A DNA stretch of 64,000 nucleotides, from assembly GCF_016907845.1 (NCBI RefSeq), contig NZ_JAFBCS010000001.1, forward strand, positions 1,488,001 through 1,552,000, given 5' to 3'. Of this stretch, positions 7,941 to 17,415 are shown piece after piece; positions within the stretch are counted from its first letter, which is position 1, and every line of letters starts with the position of its first letter. This stretch comes from Arcanobacterium pluranimalium (GTDB lineage: Bacteria > Actinomycetota > Actinomycetes > Actinomycetales > Actinomycetaceae). The notes under the pieces are model-generated. The model was not told where the DNA came from. It did no database searches and was given only the letters and a program-made list of their open reading frames with translations. A program made the translations under genes and the position numbers.

Positions 7941-9734
7941 CTAGTTCGCCGTTGGCTCAGCAGCTTTTTGCTTGGGCTTTGCGTCAATTCCTGCTTCTTT
8001 GCGCTGCAGAGCAGTAATAGGTGCAGGCGCATCGGTCATCGGATCCCAACCGTTTCCAATCTTCGGGAAAGCGATAACGTCACGAATCGACGGAGCCTTG
8101 GTGAGCAGAGCAACGATACGATCCCACCCAAAAGCGATTCCGCCGTGTGGTGGAGCACCGTACTTGAATGCATCAAGCAAGAAGCCGAATTTCTCTTGTG
8201 CAGCTTCCTGATCCAAGCCCATCACCTTGAAGACGCGTTCTTGCACGTCGCGGCGGTGGATACGGATCGATCCACCTCCGATTTCATTGCCGTTGCACAC
8301 GATATCGTAGGCATAGGCAAGTGCATTTCCTGGATCAGTATCAAAGTTATCAAGCCATTCAGGCTTCGGAGAGGTGAATGCATGGTGTACGGCCGTCCAT
8401 GCGCCACCGGCAACTGCAACGTCGCCTTCAGCTTCTGCGTCTTTCGTAGGCTTGAACAGCGGAGCATCGACAACCCACACAAATGCCCATGCATCTGGAT
8501 CGATGAGGTTGCATCGCTTTCCGATTTCAAGTCGTGCAGCACCGAGCAGTTCGCGGGACGCAGTTGGTTCACCGGCTGCAAAGAAAATGCAGTCACCAGG
8601 CTTGGCACCAGTTGCTTCGGCCAAGCCAGCGCGTTCTTCTTCGGAAATATTCTTCGAGACTGGACCACCCAAAGTACCATCTTCAGCAATGGTCACATAA
8701 GCCAAGCCCTTGGCTCCGCGAGCCTTTGCCCATTCTTGCCACTTATCGAATGTGCGGCGCGGTTGCGAACCGCCACCAGGCATGACCACAGCACCCACGT
8801 AAGGATTTTGGAACACTCTAAAAGGAGTGTTTGCAAAATACTCGGTAAGATCGACCAGCTCATAACCAAAACGTAGATCCGGCTTGTCTGAACCGAATCG
8901 CTCCATCGCTTCACGGAACGGCATCCGCGGAATAGGAGTTGTGAGCTCAACACCAATTAGCGACCAAATATTTTTCAAAACGTCCTCGGCGATTGCCATG
9001 ACGTCGTCTTGATCCACAAATGACATTTCCACATCGAGCTGCGTGAATTCCGGCTGACGATCAGCACGGAAATCCTCGTCACGATAGCAGCGAGCGATCT
9101 GGTAGTAGCGTTCCATTCCTGCAACCATCAAGAGCTGCTTGAATAGCTGTGGTGACTGCGGCAAAGCGTACCACGAGCCAGGAGCAAGACGTGCCGGCAC
9201 AATAAAATCACGCGCGCCCTCTGGCGTGGAGCGGATGAGAGTTGGAGTTTCAATTTCCACAAAATCGTGACCATCGAGTACACGACGCGCAGCTTGGGAA
9301 ACCTTGGCGCGCAGACGAATGGCGTTTTGTTCGTACGAACGACGCAAATCGAGATAGCGGTACTTCAGACGCGTTTCTTCGTTTACCGAGCCTGCATCTT
9401 CAGCATGATCGGAGATTTGGAATGGCAACGGAGCAGCAGTGTTCAAAACTTCAATCTCTGTTGCTTCCACTTCAACGTCACCAGTTGGAAGCGCAGCGTT
9501 GGAATTTCCTTCAGGTCGCTCATTCACAACGCCAACAACTTTAATAACGTATTCAGAACGCAGTTCGTGTGCAACGTCAGCACGAATCGTAATTTGTGCA
9601 ATTCCCGAAGCGTCGCGTAGATCAATGAAAGCAATTCCGCCGTGATCACGACGACGATCTACCCAACCTGTGAGCGTAACGGTGGAGCCAATATCTTCTT
9701 TGCGCAGAGAACCTGCCATTCGTGTGCGTAGCAC
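7941..9734 (-). CDS. aspS: Aspartyl-tRNA synthetase, probably non-discriminating (Asp/Asn)
   Basis: This is a bacterial-type AspRS of 597 residues that attaches aspartate to tRNA. It has the N-terminal OB-fold anticodon-binding domain ([22 protein letters not shown]), then the class II core (motif 2 [19 protein letters not shown], motif 3 [13 protein letters not shown]) with the bacterial insertion domain between. Residues 31 (His) and 76 (Gly, in RPEGN) fall at the two sites that distinguish non-discriminating enzymes (His/Gly) from the discriminating E. coli type (Leu/Lys). This predicts charging of tRNA-Asn as well, to be amidated by GatCAB. The start is the GTG at 9734 with a GAGGT site upstream. 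The gene is monocistronic. Confidence 0.96.
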   Translation of the reverse strand: MLRTRMAGSLRKEDIGSTVTLTGWVDRRRDHGGIAFIDLRDASGIAQITIRADVAHELRSEYVIKVVGVVNERPEGNSNAALPTGDVEVEATEIEVLNTAAPLPFQISDHAEDAGSVNEETRLKYRYLDLRRSYEQNAIRLRAKVSQAARRVLDGHDFVEIETPTLIRSTPEGARDFIVPARLAPGSWYALPQSPQLFKQLLMVAGMERYYQIARCYRDEDFRADRQPEFTQLDVEMSFVDQDDVMAIAEDVLKNIWSLIGVELTTPIPRMPFREAMERFGSDKPDLRFGYELVDLTEYFANTPFRVFQNPYVGAVVMPGGGSQPRRTFDKWQEWAKARGAKGLAYVTIAEDGTLGGPVSKNISEEERAGLAEATGAKPGDCIFFAAGEPTASRELLGAARLEIGKRCNLIDPDAWAFVWVVDAPLFKPTKDAEAEGDVAVAGGAWTAVHHAFTSPKPEWLDNFDTDPGNALAYAYDIVCNGNEIGGGSIRIHRRDVQERVFKVMGLDQEAAQEKFGFLLDAFKYGAPPHGGIAFGWDRIVALLTKAPSIRDVIAFPKIGNGWDPMTDAPAPITALQRKEAGIDAKPKQKAAEPTAN

Positions 9735-9893
9735 AGCGACCTCTTTTCAGTTGTTGGAATCACCCGCGAGACGAGCGGGTTACAGCACGTAACGAGACGG
9801 GAAACGTGCACGCTCTCGATTCTACCGCGCACCCACAATGGGCAAAAATTCAATGCCTCGAATAAGCCGAGCCATAAGTCACAGCTTCTACTT

Positions 9894-9923
9894 TTGCGAT
9901 TCGTTCCTCAGTCCAAAGACAAT
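9894..9923 (+). promoter_or_regulatory. Possible promoter of a leaderless MFS transcript
   Basis: TTGCGA (9894-9899) and GACAAT (9918-9923) are separated by 18 bases. The GTG codon at 9930 lies six bases after the -10 element, where transcription would be expected to begin. No ribosome binding site precedes that GTG. This is sequence-based inference only. Confidence 0.35.
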
Positions 9924-9929
9924 GGTAGT

Positions 9930-11411
9930 GTGACGAATTTTCAATCCTCTGAGCGCGAATCGCAAGCACAGAACCTGCACAGCGAGCACTTCGTAACGCG
10001 TCCACGGCGTCGTCGTATGAACCGGCGCCGGCGAAACACAACACCGTTGACTGAAAATCTCGAATTCTGGTTGCGTTTTATTTCGGTTGCTTTGATCTCA
10101 CTCGTCGCTTTTGAGGTCATTGCTGTTGCGACGGCGATGCCTTACGTTGTAGCAGATCTTGGCGGAATTCGTTACTACGCACTCGCCTCTGGCATCGCTT
10201 TGGCTTCACAAGTTGTGACGACGGCGGTGGCGGGAGTCTGGTGTGACGCACGCGGTCCTAAGAAAGTGCTTTACACCGGCGTCGTACTTTTTGTAACAGG
10301 CTTGATCGTTGCAACCATCGCTACAAACACGGTAGTGCTCGTCATTGGCCGTGCTATCCAAGGTTTCGGTTCTGGTTTGCTGATCGTTCCCCTATATGTG
10401 ATGGTAGGCGGATATATACCGAAACAAAAGCAACCTGCTGTTTTCGCTTCTTTCGCAGCAGCTTGGGTGCTCCCATCGCTTATTGGGCCCGTTATCGCAG
10501 GTATTTTCGTTGATTACATTCACTGGCGGTGGGTATTTGGCATCACTCCAGTGCTCATTATCCTGGCAGCTCCATTCGGCTATTCGAAGATAAAGCAGTT
10601 CCCAATGTTGGCCGAGCCAGTGAAAGTTGGCCGCATTCATCGAATCGTGTTTTTCGCGTTGGCATCCGGCGTGTCCGTAGCTTGTTTGCAAATCCTCTCC
10701 GGCACTCAAAAAGGCCAGTTTTCACCGTGGACGTACGTATTTATCGTGCTCAGCTCTATTGCGTGTTTCGCATTCATCCGTCCTTTGCTCCCAGCCGGCA
10801 CACTGAGTGGAAAACGTGGCTTACCAGCGTCGATATTTTTCCGCGGCCTCATTAACGGCACATATATCACTGTGGAGCTATTTCTACCATTACTCCTCAA
10901 AGAAGTTCACGCTTTCTCCCCTACGTCTGCTGGCTTTGTGATGACGGTTGGCTCAATAACCTGGGCTGCCGGATCGTGGTGGCAAGGGCGCGTCACCAAT
11001 CCTAAAACGCGCACACTTTTCCCACTAGTTGGAACTCTGATGCAGTTAGGCGGAATGCTACTGACGGTGCTCGGCGTCTTCCCCAATCTTCCTGGCGAAA
11101 TCGTGTTCATCGGCTGGCTGATCGCAAGCACCGGATTGGGAATTTCTTATCCTGCCATGACCGTGCATGCCCTCGCGCTCACCGAACAAAAACTGCACGG
11201 CAAAACCTCGTCCGCACTGCAGATTTCCGATACGCTCGGATCGGCAATTCTCATTGCTTATGCTGGCATTTTGTTCTCACTGACGCGAAGTTTTGAGCAT
11301 CATTCATTCACCTGGGTTATTTGCTTCTCGTGTGCAATTCTCATAGTGGCGTTGTGGTTGGTAAGGCGCATCACTGCTGGAGAGAATTTGCGTGCCGATT
11401 CGACGTATTAA
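9930..11411 (+). CDS. Major facilitator superfamily transporter
   Basis: About 493 residues with 14 predicted hydrophobic helices, like drug:H+ antiporters of the DHA2 type. Visible motifs are the loop 2-3 motif DARGPKKVLY (about residues 106-115 from this start), RAIQGFGSGLLIVPLYVMVGG in helices 4-5 and the antiporter-like IGPVIAGIF. The N-terminal 40 residues before the first helix are Arg-rich (RPRRRR, NRRRR). The start is uncertain: TTG at 9894 (505 residues), GTG at 9930 (chosen because a -10-like GACAAT lies six bases upstream), or ATG at 10017 (464 residues), which begins just before the first helix. The substrate is unknown. Confidence 0.85.
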   Translation: MTNFQSSERESQAQNLHSEHFVTRPRRRRMNRRRRNTTPLTENLEFWLRFISVALISLVAFEVIAVATAMPYVVADLGGIRYYALASGIALASQVVTTAVAGVWCDARGPKKVLYTGVVLFVTGLIVATIATNTVVLVIGRAIQGFGSGLLIVPLYVMVGGYIPKQKQPAVFASFAAAWVLPSLIGPVIAGIFVDYIHWRWVFGITPVLIILAAPFGYSKIKQFPMLAEPVKVGRIHRIVFFALASGVSVACLQILSGTQKGQFSPWTYVFIVLSSIACFAFIRPLLPAGTLSGKRGLPASIFFRGLINGTYITVELFLPLLLKEVHAFSPTSAGFVMTVGSITWAAGSWWQGRVTNPKTRTLFPLVGTLMQLGGMLLTVLGVFPNLPGEIVFIGWLIASTGLGISYPAMTVHALALTEQKLHGKTSSALQISDTLGSAILIAYAGILFSLTRSFEHHSFTWVICFSCAILIVALWLVRRITAGENLRADSTY

Positions 11412-11664
11412 TACGCGTTATCGCAGATCATCGGCATTGAGATAGGAAGCAATAACTCATAGTTATAAAACAACGTGCCCCATCTCACCGCGGCGTTTAT
11501 CGCGAATCGAGATCTGAACCCTATATGCTTGTAGGGCGTCAAGAAGTGACGCTTGGCCTTTTGCCGACTGCGTGTGTATATGTGTGTATTTTTCGGCAAG
11601 GCGGAGAGTTTGGACCTCAATTCCGCCAAGGCTCGAAGAATCAACAACGTTTGGACGTAGTTTA

Positions 11665-13608
11665 ATGTCGGATAACTCCGTAACTTTTGCTGACCTCAAT
11701 TTGCCTGAAACTATCTTGCAGGCCATCACCGAAATGGGATATGAAGTCCCAACAGCGATCCAGCAGCAAGCCATTCCGCACCTCGTACAAGGGCGCGACG
11801 TCGTCGGCGTGGCGCAAACCGGTACCGGAAAGACTGCTGCATTCGCCCTTCCAATGCTCGGCCACGTCGATCCCGAGGTGCGCGAAGTACAAGCTCTTGT
11901 GCTTGCACCAACTCGTGAATTGGCAATGCAGGGCGCAGAGGCAATTGAAACTTTTGCTTCCAAAACAGGCGGTCTAGATATCGTGGCCGTTTACGGTGGC
12001 ACTTCTTATGGGCCGCAGCTCGGCGCTCTAAAAAACGGCGCGCAGGTCGTCGTCGGTACGCCAGGTCGCGTCATGGATCTCATCGAACGTGGCGCACTCA
12101 AACTCGAAACGGTGCGTTACTTCGTGCTGGATGAAGCAGACGAAATGCTGCGTATGGGCTTTGCCGAAGATGTGGAGACTATCGCCGCTGGCCTGCCAGA
12201 CGAGCGCATTTCTGCGTTGTTCTCCGCAACCATGCCGGCATCGATTCGCAACGTTGCTCAAACACATCTCAAAGATCCTGTTGAAGTGACTGTTTCACGC
12301 CAAGCATCAACAGTGGACACCATCACTCAAACTTTCGCGGTCGTACCAATGCGACACAAGATCGGAGCTCTAGCACGCGTTTTGGCAACCACCGACGCCG
12401 ATGCAGCGCTCGTCTTTGTGCGCACCCGCGCTACTGCTGAAGAGCTTTCTCTCGAGCTCACTGCGCGCGGTGTCATGACTGCTGCGCTTTCGGGCGACGT
12501 GCAACAAAAAGACCGCGAAAAACTCGTTGAGCGTTTGCGCTCTGGCACAATCGACGTGCTCGTAGCTACCGACGTCGCAGCGCGCGGCTTGGATGTTGAA
12601 CGCATCGGACTCGTGGTCAATTTTGACGTACCACGTGAAATTGACACCTACGTTCACCGCATCGGACGCACTGGTCGCGCTGGCCGCGAAGGTACTGCGC
12701 TAACTTTCGTCACTCCAAAAGAGCGCACCCGTTTGCGCCGCATCGAAAAAGTTACCGGCGCACGGATGAGTGAAGTTGAACTTCCTACCCCAGCACAAGT
12801 TTCATCACTGCGTGCACAGCGAGTGATTGATCAGGCTATTGAACGTTTCGGCGTTGGGCGTCTGCATGTTTACGATGAAGTTCTCGCAGCTTTTAAAGAA
12901 GCACAAAGCGAGTCCGAATCACCGCTTTCCACCGAGGACTTGATTTTGGCACTCCTTGCCCTGGCTGTGCGCGATCCAGGTCCACAAGCCAATGACGAGC
13001 CCGAGTTCCTCACCGCGAAGTTCGACGACAGCGGACGCGAGCGTTCGTCTCGTACCGGTCGTGAGCGTGGCGAACGACGTCGTGAATCACGCAAACCCAC
13101 CTTTGAAGGAAGTGGCACAACCTATCGCATCGAAGTTGGCCGTCGTGACGGCGTTTCGCCTGGTCATATCGTGGGTGCAATCACGGGCGAGGGCGGAATT
13201 GCCGGCTCCCAATTGGGCAAAATTGATATCTTCCCATCTTTCTCGCTGGTCGAGTTGCAGCATGAGCTAGACGAGAGTACTCGCCGACGGATCGGCCGAG
13301 CACGAGTTGCTGGTCGAACGCTCAATATTTCCGAAGATCGTGGCCCAGGCCATCGCCCTGCCGGCGGATTTAATGACGACGATCCAGAGTTCCGCAAGTA
13401 CCGCGCTGATCGCAAATTCGGCGATGATCGCCGCAAGTTTAAGTCCTCCGCGCGTGGAGATCACAGCTCTGATCGCCGCGCCAGCCGCGGCTTCCGCCAC
13501 GATGATCGCGGCTTTGGTGGGCGCTCCGAACGACGCGGCGGACGCTTCAATGATCGCTTCGCAGATCGCGGCGCGCGCCGTCCCTCCCGAGACAGCGACC
13601 GCTGGTAA
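11665..13608 (+). CDS. DEAD-box RNA helicase with DbpA-like RNA-binding domain (DeaD/CsdA type)
   Basis: An ATP-dependent RNA helicase of 647 residues from the ATG at 11665, used in ribosome assembly and mRNA unwinding, often in the cold. In order it shows the Q motif (FADLNLP...PTAIQ), motif I AQTGTGKT, Ia PTRELA, GTPGR, II DEAD, III SAT, IV to VI ending HRIGRTGRAGR. About 100 residues further a DbpA-type RNA-binding domain (about 475-550: TYRIEVGRRDGV, GEGGI, IDIFPSFSLVELQ) follows, and a tail of Arg/Gly/Asp repeats. The open frame extends 31 codons further upstream, but MSDNSVTFADL is the family's normal beginning. The 253-base leader upstream could allow temperature control. Confidence 0.93.
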   Translation: MSDNSVTFADLNLPETILQAITEMGYEVPTAIQQQAIPHLVQGRDVVGVAQTGTGKTAAFALPMLGHVDPEVREVQALVLAPTRELAMQGAEAIETFASKTGGLDIVAVYGGTSYGPQLGALKNGAQVVVGTPGRVMDLIERGALKLETVRYFVLDEADEMLRMGFAEDVETIAAGLPDERISALFSATMPASIRNVAQTHLKDPVEVTVSRQASTVDTITQTFAVVPMRHKIGALARVLATTDADAALVFVRTRATAEELSLELTARGVMTAALSGDVQQKDREKLVERLRSGTIDVLVATDVAARGLDVERIGLVVNFDVPREIDTYVHRIGRTGRAGREGTALTFVTPKERTRLRRIEKVTGARMSEVELPTPAQVSSLRAQRVIDQAIERFGVGRLHVYDEVLAAFKEAQSESESPLSTEDLILALLALAVRDPGPQANDEPEFLTAKFDDSGRERSSRTGRERGERRRESRKPTFEGSGTTYRIEVGRRDGVSPGHIVGAITGEGGIAGSQLGKIDIFPSFSLVELQHELDESTRRRIGRARVAGRTLNISEDRGPGHRPAGGFNDDDPEFRKYRADRKFGDDRRKFKSSARGDHSSDRRASRGFRHDDRGFGGRSERRGGRFNDRFADRGARRPSRDSDRW

Positions 13609-13637
13609 ATCTTAAGCTAGCAGGCAATTCTTCGCTC

Positions 13638-13667
13638 GAGCGCAGTACTTTCACTAGTACTGCGCTC
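13638..13667 (+). terminator. Terminator of the DEAD-box helicase gene
   Basis: GAGCGCAGTACT at 13638-13649 pairs perfectly with 13656-13667 around a 6-base loop (TTCACT) and is followed by a T-rich stretch (TTGCTTAT). It lies about 30 bases past the stop codon. Confidence 0.8.
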
Positions 13668-13708
13668 TTGCTTATATGCGGGTTAAAGGTCGGTTTAAAG
13701 GCCAGATC

Positions 13709-13808
13709 GTGTCTGGGGACGCGTGTCAGGGGTGGGCATGTCAGGGATTAGGCGTGTCCGGGGGCGCGTGTGAGGGATTAGGCGTGTCTGGGGACGCGTG
13801 TCAGGGTC
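13709..13808. repeat. Minisatellite of alternating 14-16 bp units
   Basis: A G-rich tandem array. A 23-bp block GTGTCTGGGGACGCGTGTC plus AGGG occurs at 13709-13731 and identically at 13784-13806, with a variant copy at 13754-13776. Looked at as half-units, GTGTC(T/C)GGGG(A/G)CGC and GTGT(C/G)AGGGATTAGGC alternate, about seven in all. It lies in the 318-base non-coding space between the helicase and the GTPase genes. Open frames through it on the minus strand encode only Thr/Arg/Pro repeats and are not genes. The remainder of the gap (13810-13927) shows nothing recognisable. Confidence 0.8.
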
Positions 13809-13927
13809 ATATCGCGGCGTGGCCGTCGAGATTTGGTGTGGATTTTGCATGATCTCGATATATGTGGAGATGTTGCCAAAAACGCCCCAAAAGTACGTCG
13901 GAGAGTGGGCGCAGCGGCTAGCACAAA

Positions 13928-15589
13928 TCATTTAACTTTCACGCTGCGCAGTGATTCTACGAGCTCAACGTAATCGAGGTAGCGTTGTAAATCAGCTTTC
14001 AATGGTTCCATAAGTTCAACGCTAAGTTTTTCGTTCATGCGTTGTTTTACGTCTCGCATTATCCGTTTTTGCATGCGCCGTGCACGCCAACGATGAGCAA
14101 CTCCACTGAGCAAGGAAACCAAAATCGAAGCCAGCGCTGCACCAACCATCACAAGCAGCGGAAGTCCAATCCTTACTACTCCCCCAAAATCCACAGCTGG
14201 TGGATCAATCAACTGAATCTGAATCAGATGGCCAAAATTCAGTAAAATCAACCACAAAGCACCAACGACTGCTCCCACGCCCAAAAACCACTGAGCGATA
14301 TTTCCTAACCGCCACCAAAGCGGTACTTTACGCAGTGGAAACGACACTCGTTGCAGCACATCTCCGGCAGTTTCAAGCACAGCCATTGCGCGCCGATGAT
14401 GACTTTGCATAATGCTATGTGCCCATAACCGTGGCATTTTCTCAACAACTTGTGTGATAAACTCATCCACGCTCATTTCATAACGCGCTTGATACGAGCG
14501 ATCAACACCAATCAATTCAGTTATCGCTTCTACAGTGACGGATTCATCTGGCCAAACGTCGGCGCCATCAACGTTATCTTTAACCAGCCGAAATCTTTTG
14601 AGCGGATCCACTTTGGCACGCCACAGCCATCTTGTAAATATGCTGGTCGTGGAACTGTTGCCGCGATATACACACGATTCGTAGAGAATCTTCTCCAGCT
14701 GCTTTCCACCAATTGCCCCCAGTAAAGGATCTACTAAGACACTTTGGCGATCCGGTAATTGATCTAAAAACTGCCAAATTCCATCAGCAGCGGATGCTTC
14801 CAATACATCAGAAATATTCTTCAACTGCGCACACAAATGCGCATATGCCACATTTCGTTCTTGTACGATCTGCGCGATGCGTTCACGCAGTTCAACAATA
14901 CCAAGTCCAATGCGAGTTGAGGTTGCCAATACTGGCACATCAATGCCGTGTGAATGCAAAATTCGTTGCGCATCTGCCACCACGTCTGCTTGAATACGCT
15001 CCGCCAATGTATCGGCCTGGTTGAGCACGACGATAGTCACCTCAGCATGGTGACGCATATGCGCGAGATAGTCATCATGAATAATCGCATCGGCATATTT
15101 TTGCGGGTCAAGCACCCAGATAAGCACATCAACTTTCTGCGAAAGACGCCGCGCAATCTCCCTATTGTGGTTATTAGTCGAATCAATATCAGGAAGATCG
15201 AGCATAATCACCGACGACGCGCTCGCATTCGAGTCAACACCCAAGGTTTTCGCCAAGGTAGGTTCAATATGCCGACGCCGCACATCCAACCAGTCGAGTA
15301 ACTCTGGTGCAGGCGAACTGCACACCGCTTGAGGCTCAGAAGTCGTAGGACGCGTTGGGGCAACCGGGGCGACGTCGAAACCAAGCACCGAATTTAAGAG
15401 CGAAGATTTTCCTGCTCCAGTGCCACCAGCAAATGCGATCACGCTATGTTCAATTCCTCGCTGCCGACGCTGTGAGCTATATGCTAAAAAGTCTTCGGCC
15501 TCGTGGAGCGATGCCGGATCTATTTTTCCTCGTGCCAACCGAAGAATCTGTTCGAGATTCGTAACTGCCTCTGCAAATGAAATGCTCAT
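13928..15589 (-). CDS. Membrane-associated dynamin-like GTPase (second of pair)
   Basis: A 553-residue P-loop GTPase. G1 is GGTGAGKSS (about 55-63), G3 is DLPDID, and G4 is LNQAD. A helical middle follows, then two hydrophobic helices (about 415-440 and 455-480: FLGVGAVVGALWLILL, LPLLVMVGAALASILVSLL) and a basic helical tail. This is the plan of bacterial dynamin-like or YfjP-type membrane GTPases; the function is not established. The chosen ATG at 15589 overlaps the upstream GTPase stop codon as ATGA, implying translational coupling; an in-frame ATG four codons earlier (15601) is less likely. It is the last gene of the hisS-GTPase-GTPase group. Confidence 0.8.
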   Translation of the reverse strand: MSISFAEAVTNLEQILRLARGKIDPASLHEAEDFLAYSSQRRQRGIEHSVIAFAGGTGAGKSSLLNSVLGFDVAPVAPTRPTTSEPQAVCSSPAPELLDWLDVRRRHIEPTLAKTLGVDSNASASSVIMLDLPDIDSTNNHNREIARRLSQKVDVLIWVLDPQKYADAIIHDDYLAHMRHHAEVTIVVLNQADTLAERIQADVVADAQRILHSHGIDVPVLATSTRIGLGIVELRERIAQIVQERNVAYAHLCAQLKNISDVLEASAADGIWQFLDQLPDRQSVLVDPLLGAIGGKQLEKILYESCVYRGNSSTTSIFTRWLWRAKVDPLKRFRLVKDNVDGADVWPDESVTVEAITELIGVDRSYQARYEMSVDEFITQVVEKMPRLWAHSIMQSHHRRAMAVLETAGDVLQRVSFPLRKVPLWWRLGNIAQWFLGVGAVVGALWLILLNFGHLIQIQLIDPPAVDFGGVVRIGLPLLVMVGAALASILVSLLSGVAHRWRARRMQKRIMRDVKQRMNEKLSVELMEPLKADLQRYLDYVELVESLRSVKVK

Positions 15590-17415
15590 CGCTGTGTGCA
15601 CCCAGCTCCCGCAACTGCCTGTAACTCTTGCACCCTTATCTGCAACTCATCCAAAATTTGCTCATTGACCTGCAGTGAATCAAGATTTCGAAGAAAAACA
15701 TCACGGTCAACACCGAGGAATCTCTCCAAACGCTCGTCAAAATCAAGGCGAGCTTCTTTAGCCATGCGGCGCACGGCGTCGTCGCCAAAAATTGCTTCTA
15801 AAACGCGCTGCGCAACAAGGGCAGTTCCCCCTGCAACGGCAATTTCGCCTCCAACCAGGCCTCCTGTAGAAGCAAAGACCAAAATGATAAGCGATACGCC
15901 CACCGCGTTAATTCCCAATGCAGCGATCCGTGCCATTGCTTTCTTGGAATCACTTTGCTTGCGAATCATCGCTATCAAAGCCTGGTGCCACTGCCGAACT
16001 AGCTCTTGAGCAGCTTGTTCACGCTGCTTATCGCTACGCAATTCGGATTTGACCAGCTTCAGCGCATCAGTTAACTCTTCGCGTTGCTGCCAAGACTGGA
16101 GCATTTTGGCAATCACCAGTTGAGAATGAGCCACGATCATTTTCAAGGTAATTTCACTAACTACTTCTTCAACATTCTTCACAGACGGCTTTTTGGCGGC
16201 GAAAAAGCTGGTAATGCGATCACGAAGCATGGAAACTTGAGATTCGAGTTTGCGTGCCCACTGACTAGTGCCGATAAGGTCTTGCCAGCTGCGCAAGACC
16301 TCGCCTTTGAGCAAGCTGCCATCGGAAAGCTGAGCTGAAATCGTATGGTGAGCCGCATCGAATAGCTCTATCGCCTCGACTCTGCGCTCATTACAGTAAA
16401 GAACTTGCTCGTCATAGCCCGCTTCAATCTCCGCCAGTCGTTCAGGCATCGCGCTAACTACACCTAGCAGCGTTTGTTTGACCACGAGAGCGCGGCTCGT
16501 GGCATCGCGAGCAATTCCGCGCATCCAGCCGCGGATAGCGTCCACATCTGCGTTCGGTAAACGGGCATCTTCGCCTAAATCCGTCTCCGAAACCACAAAC
16601 AAAGGGGCGTGCTCTAAACCGTGTTCTTCGAGCTTCTGCACAAGATCGCGGCGCACTTCCACACCGACTCCCACCGGCACGCGATTAAGCAAAACACCAA
16701 TCACAAGATTGCGACGCGCTGCATCATCAAGCATCGCCCAAGGAATCGCATCAGCGTACCGATGCGCAGTAGTAACGAAAATCCACAAATCCGCTGCTGC
16801 CATGAGTTGCGCTGCCAACACTCGATTTTCTTTCACCAAAGAATCGATATCTGGTGAATCGATCAACGCTAATCCGGGCGGCATATGTGCAGATGTTTTG
16901 AGCGCAATTTGAGATTGTGCAAGTTGTGCACTGCCTTGTAGCTTTGCGTCGTGAGCGGTCGCGGTCCGAGCCACACCATTTTCTTTTGCCTCTTTCGCCA
17001 AAGTGATGCCATCATCTGCCCTATTATCCGAGGTAACACGCGCCAAACTCGGAAGAATATTGCTACTTTCAAACCAATCGAGGTCTTGTGGGTGACAGAT
17101 CAGAGTCGGGATGCGCGTCGTTGGACGCAAAGCAGATGCATAGGTGAGGTTCTCACCCACCAACGAATTCACAAAAGTTGATTTCCCAGCGCCCGTTGAA
17201 CCGCCCACCACTGCAAGTAGCGGCGCATCGAGAGCCGCAAAGCGCGGCAAAACGTAATCGTCGAGCTGATTGCAAAGATCCCCTAGCGCCTCGTGCGCTG
17301 AGTCGCTATGTGGAAGTCGAATCGGAAAATGCACCAGACCGAGTGTATTGCGCATTTTGTGCAACACACTCGGAACCGATTGATCGGTATTATCTGGCAC
17401 AGCTAAACTCACCAT
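15586..17415 (-). CDS. Dynamin-like GTPase (first of pair)
   Basis: A 609-residue GTPase with G1 GGSTGAGKST (about 70-79), a switch region with LRPTTRIPT, G3 LIDSPDID and the G4-like LLNRVP. Long helical stretches follow and a hydrophobic segment lies at about 500-545 (GVSLIILVFASTGGLVGGEIAVAGG), then a basic C-terminus. Its start codon shares an A with the hisS stop (TGATG), and the Shine-Dalgarno GGAG lies within the end of hisS. It overlaps the next GTPase by ATGA. Two unlike dynamin-type GTPases side by side recall actinobacterial pairs that work together in membrane remodelling (for instance IniA/IniC or DynA/DynB); whether these form hetero-oligomers is inference. Confidence 0.8.
   Translation of the reverse strand: MVSLAVPDNTDQSVPSVLHKMRNTLGLVHFPIRLPHSDSAHEALGDLCNQLDDYVLPRFAALDAPLLAVVGGSTGAGKSTFVNSLVGENLTYASALRPTTRIPTLICHPQDLDWFESSNILPSLARVTSDNRADDGITLAKEAKENGVARTATAHDAKLQGSAQLAQSQIALKTSAHMPPGLALIDSPDIDSLVKENRVLAAQLMAAADLWIFVTTAHRYADAIPWAMLDDAARRNLVIGVLLNRVPVGVGVEVRRDLVQKLEEHGLEHAPLFVVSETDLGEDARLPNADVDAIRGWMRGIARDATSRALVVKQTLLGVVSAMPERLAEIEAGYDEQVLYCNERRVEAIELFDAAHHTISAQLSDGSLLKGEVLRSWQDLIGTSQWARKLESQVSMLRDRITSFFAAKKPSVKNVEEVVSEITLKMIVAHSQLVIAKMLQSWQQREELTDALKLVKSELRSDKQREQAAQELVRQWHQALIAMIRKQSDSKKAMARIAALGINAVGVSLIILVFASTGGLVGGEIAVAGGTALVAQRVLEAIFGDDAVRRMAKEARLDFDERLERFLGVDRDVFLRNLDSLQVNEQILDELQIRVQELQAVAGAGCTQR

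Noticed and set aside
11463-11660. Minus-strand open frame with a protein-like stretch (SSSLGGIEVQTLRLAEKY) in the leader of the DEAD-box gene
   Set aside because: No start codon or ribosome binding site lies in the non-overlapping part; the frame continues only as antisense of the helicase gene.
13695-13931. Open frame with Thr/Arg/Pro repeats on the minus strand
   Set aside because: It is a translation of the minisatellite and ends at the GTPase gene; no start site.
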